Of a DNA stretch of 64,000 bases, positions 62,049-64,000 are shown one piece after another. Source of the DNA: Littorina saxatilis. Its lineage: Eukaryota > Mollusca > Gastropoda > Littorinimorpha > Littorinidae. The translations under genes and the position numbers were made by a program. The DNA is taken from the NCBI RefSeq assembly GCF_037325665.1, contig NC_090254.1:18403134-18467133 (forward strand). Reading direction: 5' to 3'. Under the pieces are notes generated by a model, which saw only the letters and a program-made list of their open reading frames with translations, ran no database searches and had not been told where the DNA came from. The first letter of the stretch is position 1, and every line of letters begins with the position of its first letter.

Positions 62049-62424
62049 TGGGATAGAGCCACTTGTTAGTTGTTTCTTGTTCACAAAAGCACTAATCAAA
62101 AATTTGCTCCAGGGGCTTGCAACGTAGTACAATATATGACCTTACTGGGAGAATGCAAGTTCCCAGTACAAAGGACTTAACATTTCTTACATACTGCTTG
62201 ACTAAAATCTTTACAAACATTGACTATATTCTATACAAGAAACACTTAACAAGGGTAAAAGGAGAAACAGAATCCGTTCGTCGCCTCTTACGACATGCTG
62301 GGGAGCATCGGGTAAATTCTTCCCCCTAACCCGCGGGGGCAATTGTGGGTCTTAAAAGGGGGGTTACACAGTACAGACTTACCTCTTCTTCAGTCAGCTG
62401 CTTCACTCTGATTGATTCTGGCGG
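58531..62424 (-). CDS. CLCN2: CLC-1/2-type chloride channel, C-terminal exons
   Basis: Four minus-strand exons, all phase 0 with GT-AG borders: 62383-62424 (PPESIRVKQLTEEE), 60905-61009 (ends QLVERTSLHK), 59877-59963 (VHSLFSLLGLNHAYVT, GRLVGVVGLKQ) and 58531-58746 (ends RRFAESPA, stop TAA). The chain matches the end of vertebrate CLC-2/CLC-1 as I recall it: IDPAPFQLVERTSLHK, H-LFSLLG--HAYVT--G-L-G-V-LK. This is the second cytoplasmic CBS domain, which modulates gating of the dimeric channel. The tail after it is charged, with EDDDDDENE and an IDIERLEIETHMP segment. The N-terminal membrane part lies right of the window. The gene converges on LPP. Introns carry a type D TTAA MITE, a type K MITE and a type P MITE with nested SINE-B. 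Confidence 0.85.
58973..59351 (+). mobile_element. SINE-D with 12-bp target duplication
   Basis: It runs from head GGCGGGGATGTAGCTCAGTC to a GAAGAAGAAG tail. AATCTGACAACA occurs at 58961-58972 and 59352-59363. It lies in the last CLC intron in the antisense direction. Confidence 0.9.
59424..59442. repeat. Poly-C run
   Basis: About 18 consecutive C in the last CLC intron, so the CLC transcript strand carries a G run. Similar runs occur at about 13565, 16866, 25110, 44847, 50587 and 62017. Confidence 0.9.
60626..60878. mobile_element. TTAA-flanked MITE type D, copy 3
   Basis: TTAA lies at 60622-60625 and 60879-60882. It starts CACTTTCTACCCCACC and ends CTGGGAGACAACAAG. An internal 10-bp duplication of GTAGTAACTGTGT makes it longer (253 bp). 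The palindrome is GGTACGGATGTATCCGTACC. It ends 26 bases from the CLC exon at 60905. Confidence 0.82.
61208..61540. mobile_element. MITE type K, longer copy
   Basis: The ends are GTGTGTTTACGGTAA and AAGTAAACAGACC, with CCGACCTACCGACCCTATTT inside as in the copy at 18594. It carries an extra middle segment (GAGCTGTTTGCGCTCAAACA) with a small hairpin. Confidence 0.65.
61868..62376. mobile_element. MITE type P split by SINE-B
   Basis: The left half (GTACAGAGGAACCCCC to AGTCTTAAAATGGGGGTC) and right tip (GGGTCTTAAAAGGGGGGTTA, CACAGTAC) flank a minus-strand SINE-B. GGGTCT on both sides may be a short target duplication. The right tip ends about 6 bases from the CLC donor at 62382. Confidence 0.75.
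61960..62333 (-). mobile_element. SINE-B, minus-strand copy with poly-G run
   Basis: The tail TTTGGTGTTTAACGTCG is at the left and the head CCCTAACCCGCGGG at the right. A G run of about 31 (62017-62047) expands the GGGAAAGGGGGG stretch present in other copies. Confidence 0.85.
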
Positions 62425-64000
62425 CTATAAGACAAACAAACCAAAACCTCATGATAACCAGGCATGGGAATTGAAAAAAGTAAAAAAGGCTGAAAATTGT
62501 TAAGGAATTGCAAAGTCGATGGCACGAAGCGCCTAGCCTTACTAGGGGGGTCCGGGGGCATGCCCCCCTGTAATTTTTTTTCTCTCCAAAGAACCCAAAT
62601 GGTGCAATTTTTCATCTGAGCTCAAAGTTTGCCATTAAATTCAGTTTTTAGAACAATTTTTGCCTCCCCCACTAATATTTTCGGCAAACACTTTCGCTTT
62701 TTCGGCAGACAAAAAAAAAAATTCGGCGGAAAATTCCCATGCCTGGATAACTCTGGTTGTCAAGTCAATACACTCTGAACTCATACCCCTAACTGTCCAA
62801 CAACCCACCCCACCCCACCACCACCACCCCTTGCCTCTCAAAAACAAACATTATAACTTTGTTGTGAAACATGGAACGATCCAATTTCAATCAACCGAGA
62901 ATAACTGAACACAACAACAACAAACATTACCAGGACAACTAAGAGTGAGTGAGAATACATTTTATAGCGAGTACATGAATATTGCACATTCAGTTTAAGT
63001 AGCCAGTGGCTGTATGAACTGTTTTGAAAAAGCGGAAACACTGCACTCTGTGTTTGAGTTTTACATCAAAACACACATGCCCACTATATCGTTGAACACA
63101 CAAAGCTTACATCCATAGACACTGAGAAAGTGTACTTGCAATGCCCATACATCTGCCAACAAATAGACAATGTAAAACAAACATGTATCTAAAAAAAAAT
63201 ATTTTAAAAATCAAGAAAAAAGTAAACAACATTGGGTTTTGTTTCTTCTTGTGAAAAAAGGTAACATTACCAGCTATTGTGTTTTCAGCGTAGCAATAGA
63301 GCCCGATATTTAGACGAGACAAGTATAATGCTGACGAGTCGAAGACGAGTTGCATTATACTTGTTCGAGTCTAAATATCGGACCCTATTGCTACGATGAA
63401 AACACAATAGCGTTTATATAGCTATTCTGACATTAAATTCTGTGTTAAAATCATGTTTTTGTCAGCAACAAGTACCAGAATGGTCCATGTCGCTGATTGC
63501 AGACAACAGTTCCCTTTCCGCATGAAGCCACGGAAATAACCGAACATTGAAAAACCCACGGACATGTATTACGGAGAAAACTCGAGATAACCGGATGTTT
63601 TAAGCATTACGTCAATATGCTAGGAATCATATGACGTCATGACGTATCATGCTTGCCTACGTATATTGTATGTTCGAAAATCTGACTTCTGTTGGGAATT
63701 CGCGTGGTGAAGACTGCGGTAAATCTGTAGATGATAAGAGAACAAGGATTGTCTCAGAAGAAACGACTAAATGTTTCAGACCGGTAACTTCATTTCAACA
63801 TTGCACTAAACAATGGACGTTCTATGTGACAGGAGAGTTTGCTGATTTTGTGTTAAACATTGGAGAGATCGTCTGCTAGAATCAGAGATAGGTCGCTTCA
63901 GATTGCAGCTTCTGGAAATTTGCAAGGTTTGTTGCCTGTTAAAGAACTGGATTTTACACGTAATGTATGTCATGTACAGTAAGCAACAACATAAACACAC
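62425..64000 (-). other. CLC intron sequence, no exon seen
   Basis: No frame with CLC motifs is found here on the minus strand, so this should be intron. It contains repeat-like GGGGGGTCCGGGGGCATGCC near 62545 and the foldback at 63273-63411. A/T-rich unclassified DNA makes up the rest. Confidence 0.45.
63273..63411. repeat. 139-bp foldback element
   Basis: Left arm GCTATTGTGTTTTCAGCGTA and right arm TACGATGAAAACACAATAGC are inverted. Arms continue through CGATATTTAGACGAG/TCGAGTCTAAATATCG to GTATAATGC/GCATTATAC. Arms are about 58 bp with about five mismatches around a loop of GACGAGTCGAAGACGAGT. It could form a long hairpin in the CLC pre-mRNA. Confidence 0.88.

Overview
The window is eukaryotic, intron-rich and packed with repeats. 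Several interspersed repeats resemble families I associate with gastropod molluscs: tRNA-headed SINEs with a CGTTAA(G/A)CAAAC-type 3' end and a short element opening GAGTCACTTGAG. A caenogastropod (Littorina-like) genome is my best guess. This rests on memory of repeats, not on a search. Three host genes are supported by exon chains whose splice phases close exactly.

Layout. (1) 240-15980, plus strand: the last nine coding exons of a probable XRN1 (5'-3' exoribonuclease 1) gene, whose nuclease part lies left of the window. A long 3' UTR may run to an AATAAA near 18492. (2) 18500-25600: intergenic, built of SINEs, MITEs, an 87-bp satellite and nested insertions. (3) about 25600-49255, plus strand: a complete zyxin-family gene, closest to LPP/TRIP6, with FPPPP motifs, three LIM domains and a PDZ-type C-terminus. 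(4) 58531 to beyond 64000, minus strand: the last four coding exons of a CLC-1/CLC-2-type chloride channel (second CBS domain and acidic tail). Genes 2 and 3 converge, and their candidate poly(A) signals lie only about 100 bp apart near 49.3 kb.

Mobile DNA makes up much of the window. A DIRS-like retroelement fossil (8346-14303) fills an XRN1 intron and keeps inverted terminal repeats plus an internal complementary region. Six TTAA-flanked elements of piggyBac type fall into four sequence families. Each family carries its own palindromes near its ends, one copy keeps a transposase N-terminus, and one carries a nested LINE with a clear target duplication. At least four SINE types appear to swap tRNA heads and tails.

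The most unusual host-gene pattern is that three exon ends are tandemly duplicated downstream of themselves. These are the XRN1 last exon with its stop codon, the LPP last exon with its stop codon, and LPP exon 2 with its 5' splice site. The two leading candidates for something undescribed are this pattern and the shared palindrome architecture of the TTAA elements.
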